This document shows, piece by piece, positions 35,780 to 50,500 of a DNA stretch of 64,000 nt. This DNA is from Clusia tigrina (taxonomy: Eukaryota; Arthropoda; Insecta; Diptera; Clusiidae). Position numbers and translations under genes: made by a program. Within the stretch, counting starts at the first letter, position 1. Every line of letters begins with the position of its first letter. Location of the stretch: the NCBI GenBank assembly GCA_920105625.2, contig OV050030.1, positions 246,667,889 to 246,731,888 of the forward strand, read 5' to 3'. The notes below the pieces were generated by a model that made no database searches, had not been told where the DNA came from, and saw only the letters and a program-made list of their open reading frames with translations.

Positions 35780-38415
35780 TCCTACACCTATCAAAGTTTG
35801 CAACATACAAATGCTTGTAACTTTTTACTGGAGCGTCATAAAACAATGAAATTTTGTAACAATAAAGTACTCGAGCCTCTTGTCAATTCAAGCTATCGCT
35901 CAAAGCTATGTTACCCTTGAGTCAGAATCAAACACTGATAAAACTTCAAATGGCCCTCACTCCTATACGGTACGTCCTACACCTATCAAAGTTTGCAACA
36001 TACAAATGCTTGTAACTTTTTACTGGAGCGTCATAAAACAATGAAATTTTGTAACAATAAAGTACTCGAGCCTCTTGTCAATTCAAGCTATCGCTCAAAG
36101 CTATGTTACCCTTGAGTCAGAATCAAACACTGATAAAACTTCAAATGGCCCTAACTTCTATACGGTACGTCCTACACCTATCAATGTTTGCAACATACAA
36201 ATGCTTGTAACTTTTTACTGGAGCGTCATAAAACAATGAAATTTTGTAACAATAAAGTACTCGAGCCTCTTGTCAATTTAAGCTATCGCTCAAAGCTATG
36301 CTACCCTTGGGTCTCAAATCAAACACTGATAAAACTTCATATGGCCATAACTTCTATACGGTACGTCCTACACCTATCAAAGTTTGCAACATACAAATGC
36401 TTGTAACTTTTTACTAGAGCGTCATAAATCCTTGAAATTTGGTAACAATATACTACTCGAGCCTCTCGTCAATTTAAGCTATCGCTCAAAGCTATGCTAC
36501 CTTTGAGTCCCAAATCAAACACTGATAAAACTTCAAATGGCCCTAACTTCTATACGGTACTTCCTACACTTATCTAAGTTTGCAACATACAAATGCTTGT
36601 AACTTTTTACTGGAGCGTCATAAAACCTTGAAATTTTGTAACAATAAAGTACTCGAGCCTCTTGTCAATTTAAGCTATCGATCAAAGCTATGCTACTCTT
36701 GAGTCCCAAATCAAACAATGATAAAACTTCAAATGGCCCTAACTTCTATACGGTACGTCCTACACCTATCAAAGTTTGCAACATACAAATGCTTGTAAAA
36801 TTTTACTGGAGCGTCATAAAACCTTGAAATTCTGTAACAATAAAGTACTCGAGCCTCTTGTCAATTTAAGCTATCGCTCAAAGCTATGCTACCCTTGAGT
36901 CCCAAATCAAACACTGATAAAACTTCAAATGGCCCTAACTTCTATACGGTACGTACTACACATATCAAAGTTTGCAACATACAAATGCTTGTAAAATTTT
37001 ACTGGAGCGTCATAAAACCTTGAAATTTTGTAACAATAAAGTACTCGAGCCTCTTGTCAGTTCAAGCTATCGCTCAAAGCTATGCTACCCTTGAGTCCCA
37101 AATCAAACACTGATAAAACTTCAAATGGCCCTCACTCCTATACGGTACGTCCTACACCTATCAAAGTTTGCAACATACAAATGCTTGTAACTTTTTACTG
37201 GAGCGTCATAAAACAATGAAATTTTGTAACAATAAAGTACTCGAGCCTCTTGTCAATTCAAGCTATCGCTCAAAGCTATGTTACCCTTGAGTCAGAATCA
37301 AACACTGATAAAACTTCAAATGGCCCTCACTCCTATACGGTACGTCCTACACCTATCAAAGTTTGCAACATACAAATGCTTGTAACTTTTTACTGGAGCG
37401 TCATAAAACAATGAAATTTTGTAACAATAAAGTACTCGAGCCTCTTGTCAATTCAAGCTATCGCTCAAAGCTATGTTACCCTTGAGTCAGAATCAAACAC
37501 TGATAAAACTTCAAATGGCCCTAACTTCTATACGGTACGTCCTACACCTATCAATGTTTGCAACATACAAATGCTTGTAACTTTTTACTGGAGCGTCATA
37601 AAACAATGAAATATTGTAACAATAAAGTACTCGAGCCTCTTGTCAATTTAAGCTATCGCTCAAAGCTATGCTACCCTTGGGTCTCAAATCAAACACTGAT
37701 AAAACTTCATATGGCCATAACTTCTATACGGTACGTCCTACACCTATCAAAGTTTGCAACATACAAATGCTTGTAACTTTTTACTAGAGCGTCATAAATC
37801 CTTGAAATTTGGTAACAATATACTACTCGAGCCTCTTGTCAATTTAAGCTATCGCTCAAAGCTATGCTACCTTTGAGTCCCAAATCAAACACTGATAAAA
37901 CTTCAAATGGCCCTAACTTCTATACGGTACTTCCTACACTTATCTAAGTTTGCAACATACAAATGCTTGTAACTTTTTACTGGAGCGTCATAAAACCTTG
38001 AAATTTTGTAACAATAAAGTACTCGAGCCTCTTGTCAAATTAAGCTATCGATCAAAGCTATGCTACTCTTGAGTCCCAAATCAAACAATGATAAAACTTC
38101 AAATGGCCCTAACTTCTATACGGTACGTCCTACACCTATCAAAGTTTGCAACATACAAATGCTTGTAAAATTTTACTGGAGCGTCATAAAACCTTGAAAT
38201 TCTGTAACAATAAAGTACTCGAGCCTCTTGTCAATTTAAGCTATCGCTCAAAGCTATGCTACCCTTGAGTCCCAAATCAAACACTGATAAAACTTCAAAT
38301 GGCCCTAACTTCTATACGGTACGTACTACACATATCAAAGTTTGCAACATACAAATGCTTGTAAAATTTTACTGGAGCGTCATAAAACCTTGAAATTTTG
38401 TAACAATAAAGTACT
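35780..38415. repeat. Tandem 7-monomer higher-order unit
   Basis: Features such as CGGTACTTCCTACACTTATC (ACTTCC at 36,558 and 37,928), CTACTCTTGAG followed by CAATGATAAAAC, and GTACGTACTACACATATC (36,951 and 38,321) recur in the same order at an offset of 1,370 bp, seven monomers. The match ends near 37,045/38,415, where one copy has CAGTTCAAGC and the other CAATTTAAGC. Confidence 0.8.
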
Positions 38416-41400
38416 CGAGCCTCTTGTCAATTTAAGCTATCCCTCAAAGCTATGCTACCCTTGAGTCCCAAATCAAACACTGATAAAACTTCAAATGGCC
38501 CTAACTACTATACGGTACGTCCTACACCTATCAAAGTTTGCAACATACAAATGCTTGTAACTTTTTACTGGAGCGTCAGAAAACCTTGAAATTTTGTAAC
38601 AATAAAGTACTCGAGCCTCTTGTCAGTTCAAGCTATCGCTCAAAGCTATGCTACCCTTGAGTCCCAAATCAAACACTGATAAAACTTCAAATGGCCCTCA
38701 CTCCTATACGGTACGTCCTACACCTATCAAAGTTTGCAACATACAAATGCTTGTAACTTTTTACTGGAGCGTCATAAAACAATGAAATTTTGTAACAATA
38801 AAGTACTCGAGCCTCTTGTCAATTCAAGCTATCGCTCAAAGCTATGTTACCCTTGAGTCAGAATCAAACACTGATAAAACTTCAAATGGCCCTCACTCCT
38901 ATACGGTACGTCCTACACCTATCAAAGTTTGCAACATACAAATGCTTGTAACTTTTTACTGGAGCGTCATAAAACAATGAAATTTTGTAACAATAAAGTA
39001 CTCGAGCCTCTTGTCAATTCAAGCTATCGCTCAAAGCTATGTTACCCTTGAGTCAGAATCAAACACTGATAAAACTTCAAATGGCCCTAACTTCTATACG
39101 GTACGTCCTACACCTATCAATGTTTGCAACATACAAATGCTTGTAACTTTTTACTGGAGCGTCATAAAACAATGAAATTTTGTAACAATAAAGTACTCGA
39201 GCCTCTTGTCAATTTAAGCTATCGCTCAAAGCTATGCTACCCTTGGGTCTCAAATCAAACACTGATATAACCTCATATGGCCATAACTTCTATACGGTAC
39301 GTACTACACCTATCAAAGTTTGCAACATACAAATGCTTGTAAAATTTTACTGGAGCGTCATAAAACCTTGAAATTTTGTAACAATAAAATACTCGAGCCT
39401 CTTGTCAAATTAAGCTATCGCTCAAAGCTATGCTACCCTTGGGTCTCAAATCAAACACTGATAAAACTTCATATGGCCATAACTTCTATACAGTACGTCC
39501 TACACCTATCAAAGTTTGCAACATACAAATGCTTGTAACTTTTTACTAGAGCGTCATAAATCCTTGAAATTTGGTAACAATATACTACTCAGCCTCTTGT
39601 CAATTTAAGCTATCGCTCAAAGCTATGCTACCTTTGAGTCCCAAATCAAACACTTATAAAACTTCAAATGGCCCTAACTTCTATACGGTACGTCCTACAC
39701 TTATCTAAGTTTGCAACATACAAATGCTTGTAACTTTTTACTGGAGCGTCATAAAACCTTGAAATTGTGTAACAATAAAGTACTCGAGCCTCTTGTCAAT
39801 TTAAGCTATCGATCAAAGCTATGCTACTCTTGAGTCCCAAATCAAACAATGATAAAACTTCAAATGGCCCTAACTTCTATACGGTACGTCCTACACCTAT
39901 CAAAGTTTGCAACATACAAATGCTTGTAAAATTTTACTGGAGCGTCATAAAACCTTGAAATTCTGTAACAATAAAGTACTCGAGCCTCTTGTCAATTTAA
40001 GCTATCGCTCAAAGCTATGCTACCATTGAGTCCCAAATCAAACACTGATAAAACTTCAAATGGCCCTAACTTCTATACGGTACGTACTACACATATCAAA
40101 GTTTGCAACATACAAATGCTTGTAAAATTTTACTGGAGCGTCATAAAACCTTGAAATTTTGTAACAATAAAGTACTCGAGCCTCTTGTCAATTTTAGCTA
40201 TCCCTCAAAGCTATGCTACCCTTGAGTCCCAAATCAAACACTGATAAAACTTCAAATGGCCCTAACTTCTATACGGTACGTCCTACACCTATCAAAGTTT
40301 GCAACATACAAATGCTTGTAACTTTTTACTGGAGCGTCATAAAACCTTGAAATTTTGTAACAATAAAGTACTCGAGCCTCTTGTCAGTTCAAGCTATCGC
40401 TCAAAGCTATGCTACCCTTGAGTCCCAAATCAAACACTGATAAAACTTCAAATTGCCCTCACTCCTATACGGTACGTCCTACACCTATCAAAGTTTGCAA
40501 CATACAAATGCTTGTAACTTTTTACTGGAGCGTCATAAAACAATGAAATTTTGTAACAATAAAGTACTCGAGCCTCTTGTCAATTCAAGCTATCGCTCAA
40601 AGCTATGTTACCCTTGAGTCAGAATCAAACACTGATAAAACTTCAAATGGCCCTCACTCCTATACGGTACGTCCTACACCTATCAAAGTTTGCAACATAC
40701 AAATGCTTGTAACTTTTTACTGGAGCGTCATAAAACAATGAAATTTTGTAACAATAAAGTACTCGAGCCTCTTGTCAATTCAAGCTATCGCTCAAAGCTA
40801 TGTTACCCTTGAGTCAGAATCAAACACTGATAAAACTTCAAATGGCCCTAACTTCTATACGGTACGTCCTACACCTATCAATGTTTGCAACATACAAATG
40901 CTTGTAACTTTTTACTGGAGCGTCATAAAACAATGAAATTTTGTAACAATAAAGTACTCGAGCCTCTGGTCAATTTAAGCTATCGCTCAAAGCTATGCTA
41001 CCCTTGGGTCTCAAATCAAACACTGATAAAACCTCATATGGCCATAACTTCTATACGGTACGTACTACACCTATCAAAGTTTGCAACATACAAATGCTTG
41101 TAAAATTTTACTGGAGCGTCATAAAACCTTGAAATTTTGTAACAATAAAATACTCGAGCCTCTTGTCAATTTAAGCTATCGCTCAAAGCTATGCTACCCT
41201 TGGGTCTCAAATCAAACACTGATAAAACTTCATATGGCCATAACTTCTATACGGTACGTCCTACACCTATCAAAGTTTGCAACATACAAATGCTTGTAAC
41301 TTTTTACTGGAGCGTCATAAAACCTTGAAATTTTGTAACAATAAAGTACTCGAGCCTCTTGTCAATTTAAGCTATCGATCAAAGCTATGCTACTCTTGAG

Positions 41401-41935
41401 TCCCAAATCAAACAATGATAAAACTTCAAATGGCCCTAACTTCTATACGGTACGTCCTACACCTATCAAAGTTTGCAACATACAAATGCTTGTAAAATTT
41501 TACTGGAGCGTCATAAAACCTTGAAATTCTGTAACAATAAAGTACTCGAGCCTCTTGTCAATTTAAGCTATCGCTCAAAGCTATGCTACCCTTGAGTCCC
41601 AAATCAAACACTGATGAAACTTCAAATGGCCCTAACTTCTATACGGTACGTACTACACATATCAAAGTTTGCAACATACAAATGCTTGTAAAATTTTACT
41701 GGAGCGTCATAAAACCTTGAAATTTTGTAACAATAAAGTACTCGAGCCTCTTGTCAATTTAAGCTATCCCTCAAAGCTATGCTACCCTTGAGTCCCAAAT
41801 CAAACACTGATAAAACTTCAAATGGCCCTAACTTCTATACGGTACGTCCTACACCTATCAAAGTTTGCAACATACAAATGCTTGTAACTTTTTACTGGAG
41901 CGTCATAAAACCTTGAAATTTTGTAACAATAAAGT

Positions 41936-42119
41936 ACTCGAGCCTCTTGTCAGTTCAAAGCTATGTTACCCTTGAGTCAGAATCAAACACTGATAAAACT
42001 TCAAATGGCCCTCACTCCTATACGGTACGTCCTAAACCTATCAAAGTTTGCAACATACAAATGCTTGTAAAATTTTACTGGAGCGTCATAAAACCTTGAA
42101 ATTTTGTAACAATAAAGTA
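41936..42119. repeat. Satellite monomer with 12-bp deletion
   Basis: TTGTCAGTTCAAAGCTATG replaces the usual form, in which CAAGCTAT and CAAAGCTAT both occur, making the landmark spacing 183 bp. Loss between two near-identical short repeats suggests replication slippage. Confidence 0.85.
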
Positions 42120-42149
42120 CTCGAGCCTCTTGTCAATTTAAGCTATCCC

Positions 42150-45100
42150 TCAAAGCTATGCTACGCTTGAGTCCCAAATCAAACACTGATAAAACTTCAA
42201 ACGGCCCTAACTTCTATACGGTATGTCCTACACCTATCAAAGTTTGCAACATACAAATGCTTGTAAAATTTTACTGGAGCGTCATAAAACCTTGAAATTT
42301 TGTAACAATAAAGTACTCGAGCCTCTTGTCAATTTAAGCTATCCCTCAAAGCTATGCTACCCTTGAGTCCCAAATCAAACACTGATAAAACTTCAAATGG
42401 CCCTAACTTCTATACGGTACGTCCTACACCTATCAAAGTTTGCAACATACAAATGCTTGTAACTTTTTACTGGAGCGTCATAAAACCTTGAAATTTTGTA
42501 ACAATAAAGTACTCGAGCCTCTTGTCAGTTCAAGCTATCGCTCAAAGCTATGTTACCCTTGAGTCAGAATCAAACACTGATAAAACTTCAAATGGCCCTC
42601 ACTCCTATACGGTACGTCCTAAACCTATCAAAGTTTGCAACATACAAATGCTTGTAAAATTTTACTGGAGCGTCATAAAACCTTGAAATTTTGTAACAAT
42701 AAAGTACTCGAGCCTCTTGTCAATTTAAGCTATCCCTCAAAGCTATGCTACGCTTGAGTCCCAAATCAAACACTGATAAAACTTCAAACGGCCCTAACTT
42801 CTATACGGTATGTCCTACACCTATCAAAGTTTGCAACATACAAATGCTTCTAACTTTTTACTGGAGCGTCATAAAACCTTGAAATTTTGTAACAATAAAG
42901 TACTCGAGCCTCTTGTCAATTCAAGCTATCGCTCAAAGCTATGTTACCCTTGAGTCAGAATCAAACAATTATAAAACTTCAAATGGCCCTCACTCCTATA
43001 CGGTACGTCCTACAGCTATCAAAGTTTGCAATATACAAATGCTTGTAACTCTTTACTGAAGCGTCATAAAACCTTGAAATTTTGTAACAATAAAGTACTC
43101 GAGCCTCTTGTCAAGTTAAGCTATCGCTCAAAGCTTTGTTACCCTTGAGTCCCAAATCAAACACTGATAAAACTTCAAATGGCCCTAACTTCTATACGGT
43201 ACGACCTACACCTATCAATGTTTGCAACATACAAATGCTTGTAACTTTTTACTGGAGCGTCATAAAACAATGAAATTTTGTAACAATAAAGTACTCGAGC
43301 CTCTTGTCAATTTAAGCTATCGCTCAAAGCTATGCTACCCTTGGGTCTCAAATCAAACACTGATAAAACTTCATATGGCCATAACTTCTATACGGTACGT
43401 CCTACACCTATCAAAGTTTGCAACATACAAATGCTTGTAACTTTTTACTAGAGCGTCATAAATCCTTAAAATTTGGTAACAATATAGTACTCGAGCCTCT
43501 TGTCAATTCAAGCTATCGCTCAAAGCTATGCTACCCTTGAGTCCCAAATCAAACACTGATAAAACTTCAAATGGCCCTCACTCCTATACGGTACGTCCTA
43601 CACCTATCAAAGTTTGCAACATACAAATGCTTGTAACTTTTTACTGGAGCGTCATAAAACAATGAAATTTTGTAACAATAAAGTACTCGAGCCTCTTGTC
43701 AATTCAAGCTATCGCTCAAAGCTATGTTACCCTTGAGTCAGAATCAAACACTGATAAAACTTCAAATGGCCCTCACTCCTATACGGAACGTCCTACACCT
43801 ATCAAAGTTTGCAACATACAAATGCTTGTAACTTTTTACTGGAGCGTCATAAAACAATGAAATTTTGTAACAATAAAGTACTCGAGCCTCTTGTCAATTC
43901 AAGCTATCGCTCAAAGCTATGTTACCCTTGAGTCAGAATCAAACACTGATAAAACTTCAAATGGCCCTCACTCCTATACGGAACGTCCTACACCTATCAA
44001 AGTTTGCAACATACAAATGCTTGTAACTTTTTACTGGAGCGTCATAAAACAATGAAATTTTGTAACAATAAAGTACTCGAGCCTCTTGTCAATTCAAGCT
44101 ACCGCTCAAAGCTATGTTACCCTTGAGTCAGAATCAAACACTGATAAAACTTCAAATGGCCCTAACTTCTATACGGTACGTCCTACACTTATCTAAGTTT
44201 GCAACATACAAATGCTTGTAACTTTTTACTGGAGCGTCATAAAACCTTGAAATTTTGTAACAATAAAGTACTCGAGCCTCTTGTCAATTTAAGCTATCGA
44301 TCAAAGCTATGCTACTCTTGAGTCCCAAATCAAACAATGATAAAACTTCAAATGGCCCTAACTTCTATACGGTACGTCCTACACCTATCAAAGTTTGCAA
44401 CATACAAATGCTTGTAAAATTTTACTGGAGCGTCATAAAACCTTGAAATTCTGTAACAATAAAGTACTCGAGCCTCTTGTCAATTTGAGCTATCCCTCAA
44501 AGCTATGCTACCCTTGAGTCCCAAATCAAACACTGATAAAACTTCAAACGGCCCTAGCTTCTATACGGTACGTCCTACACCTATCAAAGTTTGCAACATA
44601 CAAATGCTTGTAACTTTTTACTGGAGCGTCATAAAACCTTGAAATTTTGTAACAATAAAGTACTCGAGCCTCTTGTCAGTTCAAGCTATTGCTCAAAGCT
44701 ATGTTACCCTTGAGTCAGAATCAAACACTGATAAAACTTCAAATGGCCCTCACTCCTATACGGTACGTCCTAAACCTATCAAAGTTTGCAACATACAAAT
44801 GCTTGTAAAATTTTACTGGAGCGTCATAAAACCTTGAAATTTTGTAACAATAAAGTACTCGAGCCTCTTGTCAATTTAAGCTATCCCTCAAAGCTATGCT
44901 ACCCTTGAGTCCCAAATCAAACACTGATAAAACTTCAAACGGCCCTAGCTTCTATACGGTACGTCCTACACCTATCAAAGTTTGCAACATACAAATGTTT
45001 GTAACTTTTTACTAGAGCGTCATAAATCCTTGAAATTTGGTAACAATATACTACTCGAGCCTCTTGTCAATTTAAGCTATCGCTCAAAGCTATGCTACCT

Positions 45101-47500
45101 TTGAGTCCCAAATCAAACACTGATAAAACTTCAAATGGCCCTAACTTCAATACGGTACGTCCTACACTTATCTAAGTTTGCAACATACAAATGCTTGTAA
45201 CTTTTTACTGGAGCGTCATAAAACAATGAAATTTTGTAACAATAAAGTACTCGAGCCTCTTGTCAATTCAAGCTATCGCTCAAAGCTATGTTACCCTTGA
45301 GTCAGAATCAAACACTGATAAAACTTCAAATGGCCCTCACTCCTATACGGTACGTCCTACACCTATCAAAGTTTGCTACATACAAATGCTTGTAACTTTT
45401 TACTGGAGCGTCATAAAACAATGAAATTTTGTAACAATAAAGTACTCGAGCCTCTTGTCAATTCAAGTTACCGCTCAAAGCTATGTTACCCTTGAGTCAG
45501 AATCAAACACTGATAAAACTTCAAATGGCCCTAACTTCTATACGGTACGTCCTACACCTATCAATGTTTGCAACATACAAATGCTTGTAACTTTTTACTG
45601 GAGCGTCATAAAACAATGAAATTTTGTAACAATAAAGTACTCGAGCCTCTTGTAATTTAAGCTATCGCTCAAAGCTATGCTACCCTTGGGTCTCAAATCA
45701 AACACTGATAAAACCTCATATGGCCATAACTTCTATACGGTACGTCCTACACCTATCAAAGTTTGCAACATACAAATGCTTGTAACTTTTTACTAGAGCG
45801 TCATAAATCCTTGAAATTTGGTAACAATATACTACTCGAGCCTCTTGTCAATTTAATCTATCGCTCAAAGCTATGCTACTCTTGAGTCCCAAATCAAACA
45901 ATGATAAAACTTCAAATGGCCCTAACTTCTATACGGTACGTCCTACACCTATCAAAGTTTGCAACATACAAATGCTTGTAAAATTTTACTGGAGCGTCAT
46001 AAAACCTTGAAATTCTGTAACAATAAAGTACTCGAGCCTCTTGTCAATTTAAGCTATCCCTCAAAGCTATGCTACCCTTGAGTCCCAAATCAAACACTGA
46101 TAAAACTTCAAACGGCCCTAGCTTCTATACGGTACGTCCTACACCTATCAAAGTTTGCAACATACAAATGCTTGTAACTTTTTACTGGAGCGTCATAAAA
46201 CCTTGAAATTTTGTAACAATAAAGTACTCGAGCCTCTTGTCAGTTCAAGCTATTGCTCAAAGCTATGTTACCCTTGAGTCAGAATCAAACACTGATAAAA
46301 CTTCAAATGGCCCTCACTCCTATACGGTACGTCCTAAACCTATCAAAGTTTGCAACATACAAATGCTTGTAAAATTTTACTGGAGCGTCATAAAACCTTG
46401 AAATTTTGTAACAATAAAGTACTCGAGCCTCTTGTCAATTTAAGCTATCCCTCAAAGCTATGCTACGCTTGAGTCCCAAATCAAACACTGATAAAACTTC
46501 AAACGGCCCTAACTTCTATACGGTATGTCCTACACCTATCAAAGTTTGCAACATACAAATGCTTCTAACTTTTTACTGGAGCGTCATAAAACCTTGAAAT
46601 TTTGTAACAATAAAGTACTCGAGCCTCTTGTCAGTTCAAGCTATCGCTCAAAGCTATGTTACCCTTGAGTCAGAATCAAACAATTATAAAACTTCAAATG
46701 GCCCTCACTCCTATACGGTACGTCCTACAGCTATCAAAGTTTGCAATATACAAATGCTTGTAACTCTTTACTGAAGCGTCATAAAACCTTGAAATTTTGT
46801 AACAATAAAGTACTCGAGCCTCTTGTCAAGTTAAGCTATCGCTCAAAGCTTTGTTACCCTTGAGTCCCAAATCAAACACTGATAAAACTTCAAATGGCCC
46901 TAACTTCTATACGGTACGACCTACACCTATCAATGTTTGCAACATACAAATGCGTGTAACTTTTTACTGGAGCGTCATAAAACAATGAAATTTTGTAACA
47001 ATAAAGTACTCGAGCCTCATGTCAATTTAAGCTATCGCTCAAAGCTATGCTACCCTTGGGTCTCAAATCAAACACTGATAAAACTTCATATGGCCATAAC
47101 TTCTATACGGTACGTCCTACACCTATCAAAGTTTGCAACATACAAATGCTTGTAACTATTTACTAGAGCGTCATAAATCCTTAAAATTTGGTAACAATAT
47201 AGTACTCGAGCCTCTTGTCAATTCAAGCTATCGCTCAAAGCTATGCTACCCTTGAGTCCCAAATCAAACACTGATAAAACTTCAAATGGCCCTCACTCCT
47301 ATACGGTACGTCCTACACCTATCAAAGTTTGCAACATACAAATGCTTGTAACTTTTTACTGGAGCGTCATAAAACAATGAAATTTTGTAACAATAAAGTA
47401 CTCGAGCCTCTTGTCAATTCAAGCTATCGCTCAAAGCTATGTTACCCTTGAGTCAGAATCAAACACTGATAAAACTTCAAATGGCCCTCACTCCTATACG
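42150..47500. repeat. Satellite segment with 3- and 19-monomer duplications
   Basis: CTACGCTTGAG occurs at about 42,161, 42,748 (587 bp later, three monomers) and 46,463 (3,715 bp later, nineteen monomers). The following series GGTATGTCC, TGCTTCTAAC, CAAACAATTATAAAAC, GTACGACC recurs at the same 3,715-bp offset (for example TGCTTCTAAC at 42,845 and 46,560). Confidence 0.8.
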
Positions 47501-50500
47501 GTACGTCCTACACCTATCAAAGTTTGCAACATACAAATGCTTGTAACTTTTTACTGGAGCGTCATAAAACAATGAAATTTTGTAACAATAAAGTACTCGA
47601 GCCTCTTGTCAATTCAAGTTACCGCTCAAAGCTATGTTACCCTTGAGTCAGAATCAAACACTGATAAAACTTCAAATGGCCCTAACTTCTATACGGTACG
47701 TCCTACACCTATCAATGTTTGCAACATACAAATGCTTGTAACTTTTTACTGGAGCGTCATAAAACAATGAAATTTTGTAACAATAAAGTACTCGAGCCTC
47801 TTGTAATTTAAGCTATCGCTCAAAGCTATGCTACCCTTGGGTCTCAAATCAAACACTGATAAAACCTCATATGGCCATAACTTCTATACGGTACGTCCTA
47901 CACCTATCAAAGTTTGCAACATACAAATGCTTGTAACTTTTTACTAGAGCGTCATAAATCCTTGAAATTTGGTAACAATATACTACTCGAGCCTCTTGTC
48001 AATTTAATCTATCGCTCAAAGCTATGCTACCTTTGAATCCCAAATCAAACACTGATAAAACTTCAAATGGCCCTAACTTCTATACGGTACGTCCAACACT
48101 TATCTAAGTTTGCAACATACAAATGCTTGCAACTTTTTACTGGAGCGTCATAAAACCTTGAAATTTTGTAACAATAAAGTACTCGAGCCTCTTGTCAATT
48201 TAAGCTATCGATCAAAGCTATGCTACTCTTGAGTCCCAAATCAAACAATGATAAAACTTCAAATGGCCCTAACTTCTATACGGTACGTCCTACACCTATC
48301 AAAGTTTGCAACATACAAATGCTTGTAAAATTTTACTGGAGCGTCATAAAACCTTGAAATTCTGTAACAATAAAGTACTCGAGCCTCTTGTCAATTTAAG
48401 CTATCCCTCAAAGCTATGCTACCCTTGAGTCCCAAATCAAACACTGATAAAACTTCAAACGGCCCTAGCTGCTATACGGTACGTCCTACACCTATCAAAG
48501 TTTGCAACATACAAATGCTTGTAACTTTTTACTGGAGCGTCATAAAACCTTGAAATTTTGTAACAATAAAGTACTCGAGCCTCTTGTCAGTTCAAGCTAT
48601 TGCTCAAAGCTATGTTACCCTTGAGTCAGAATCAAACACTGATAAAACTTCAAATGGCCCTCACTCCTATACGGTACGTCCTAAACCTATCAAAGTTTGC
48701 AACATACAAATGCTTGTAAAATTTTACTGGAGCGTCATAAAACCTTGAAATTTTGTAACAATAAAGTACTCGAGCCTCTTGTCAATTTAAGCTATCGCTC
48801 AAAGCTATGCTACCTTTGAGTCCCAAATCAAACACTGATAAAACTTCAAACGGCCCTAACTTCTATACGGTATGTCCTACACCTATCAAAGTTTGCAACA
48901 TACAAATGCTTGTAACTTTTTACTGGAGCGTCATAAAACCTTGAAATTTTGTAACAATAAAGTACTCGAGCCTCTTGTCAATTCAAGCTATCGCTCAAAG
49001 CTATGTTACCCTTGAGTCAGAATCAAACACTTATAAAACTTCAAATGGCCCTCACTCCTATACGGTACGTCCTACAGCTATCAAAGTTTGCAATATACAA
49101 ATGCTTGTAACTCTTTACTGAAGCGTCATAAAACCTTGAAATTTTGTAACAATAAAGTACTCGAGCCTCTTGTCAAGTTAAGCTATCGCTCAAAGCTATG
49201 TTACCCTTGAGTCCCAAATCAAACACTGATAAAACTTCAAATGGCCCTAACTTCTATACGGTACGACCTACACCTATCAATGTTTGCAACATACAAATGC
49301 TTGTAACTTTTTACTGGAGCGTCATAAAACAATGAAATTTTGTAACAATAAAGTATTCGAGCCTCTTGTCAATTTAAGCTATCGCTCAAAGCTATGCTAC
49401 CCTTGGGTCTCAAATCAAACACTGATAAAACTTCATATGGCCATAACTTCTATACGGTACGTCCTACACCTATCAAAGTTTGCAACATACAAATGCTTGT
49501 AACTTTTTACTAGAGCGTCATAAATCCTTAAAATTTGGTAACAATATAGTACTCGAGCCTCTTGTCAATTTAAGCTATCGCTCAAAGCTATGCTACCTTT
49601 GAGTCCCAAATCAAACACTGATAAAACTTCAAATGGCCCTAACTTCTATACGGTACGTCCTACACTTATCTAAGTTTGCAACATACAAATGCTTGTAAAA
49701 TTTTACTGGAGCGTCATAAAACCTTGAAATTTTGTAACAATAAAGTACTCGAGCCTCTTGTCAATTTAAGCTATCCCTCAAAGCTATGCTACTCTTGAGT
49801 CCCAAATCAAACACTGATAAAACTTCAAACGGCCCTAACTTCAATACGGTATGTCCTACACCTATCAAAGTTTGCAACATACAAATGCTTGTAACTTTTT
49901 ACTGGAGCGTCATAAAACCTTGAAATTTTGTAACAATAAAGTACTCGATCCTCTTGTCAATTCAAGCTATCGCTCAAAGCTATGTTACCCTTGAGTCAGA
50001 ATCAAACACTTATAAAACTTCAAATGGCCCTCACTCCTATACGGTACGTCCTACAGCTATCAAAGTTTGCAATATACAAATGCTTGTAACTCTTTACTGA
50101 AGCGTCATAAAACCTTGAAATTTTGTAACAATAAAGTACTCGAGCCTCTTGTCAAGTTAAGCTATCGCTCAAAGCTATGTTACCCTTGATTCCCAAATCA
50201 AACACTGATAAAACTTCAAATGGACCTAACTTCTATGCGGTACGACCTACACCTATCAATGTTTGCAACATACAAATGCTTGTAACTTTTTACTGGAGCG
50301 TCATAAAACAATGAAATTTTGTAACAATAAAGTACTCGAGCCTCTTGTCAATTTAAGCTATCGCTCAAAGCTATGCTACCCTTGGGTCTCAAATCAAACA
50401 CTGATAAAACTTCATATGGCCATAACTTCTATACGGTACGTCCTACACCTATCAAAGTTTGCAACATACAAATGCTTGTAACTTTTTACTAGAGCGTCAT

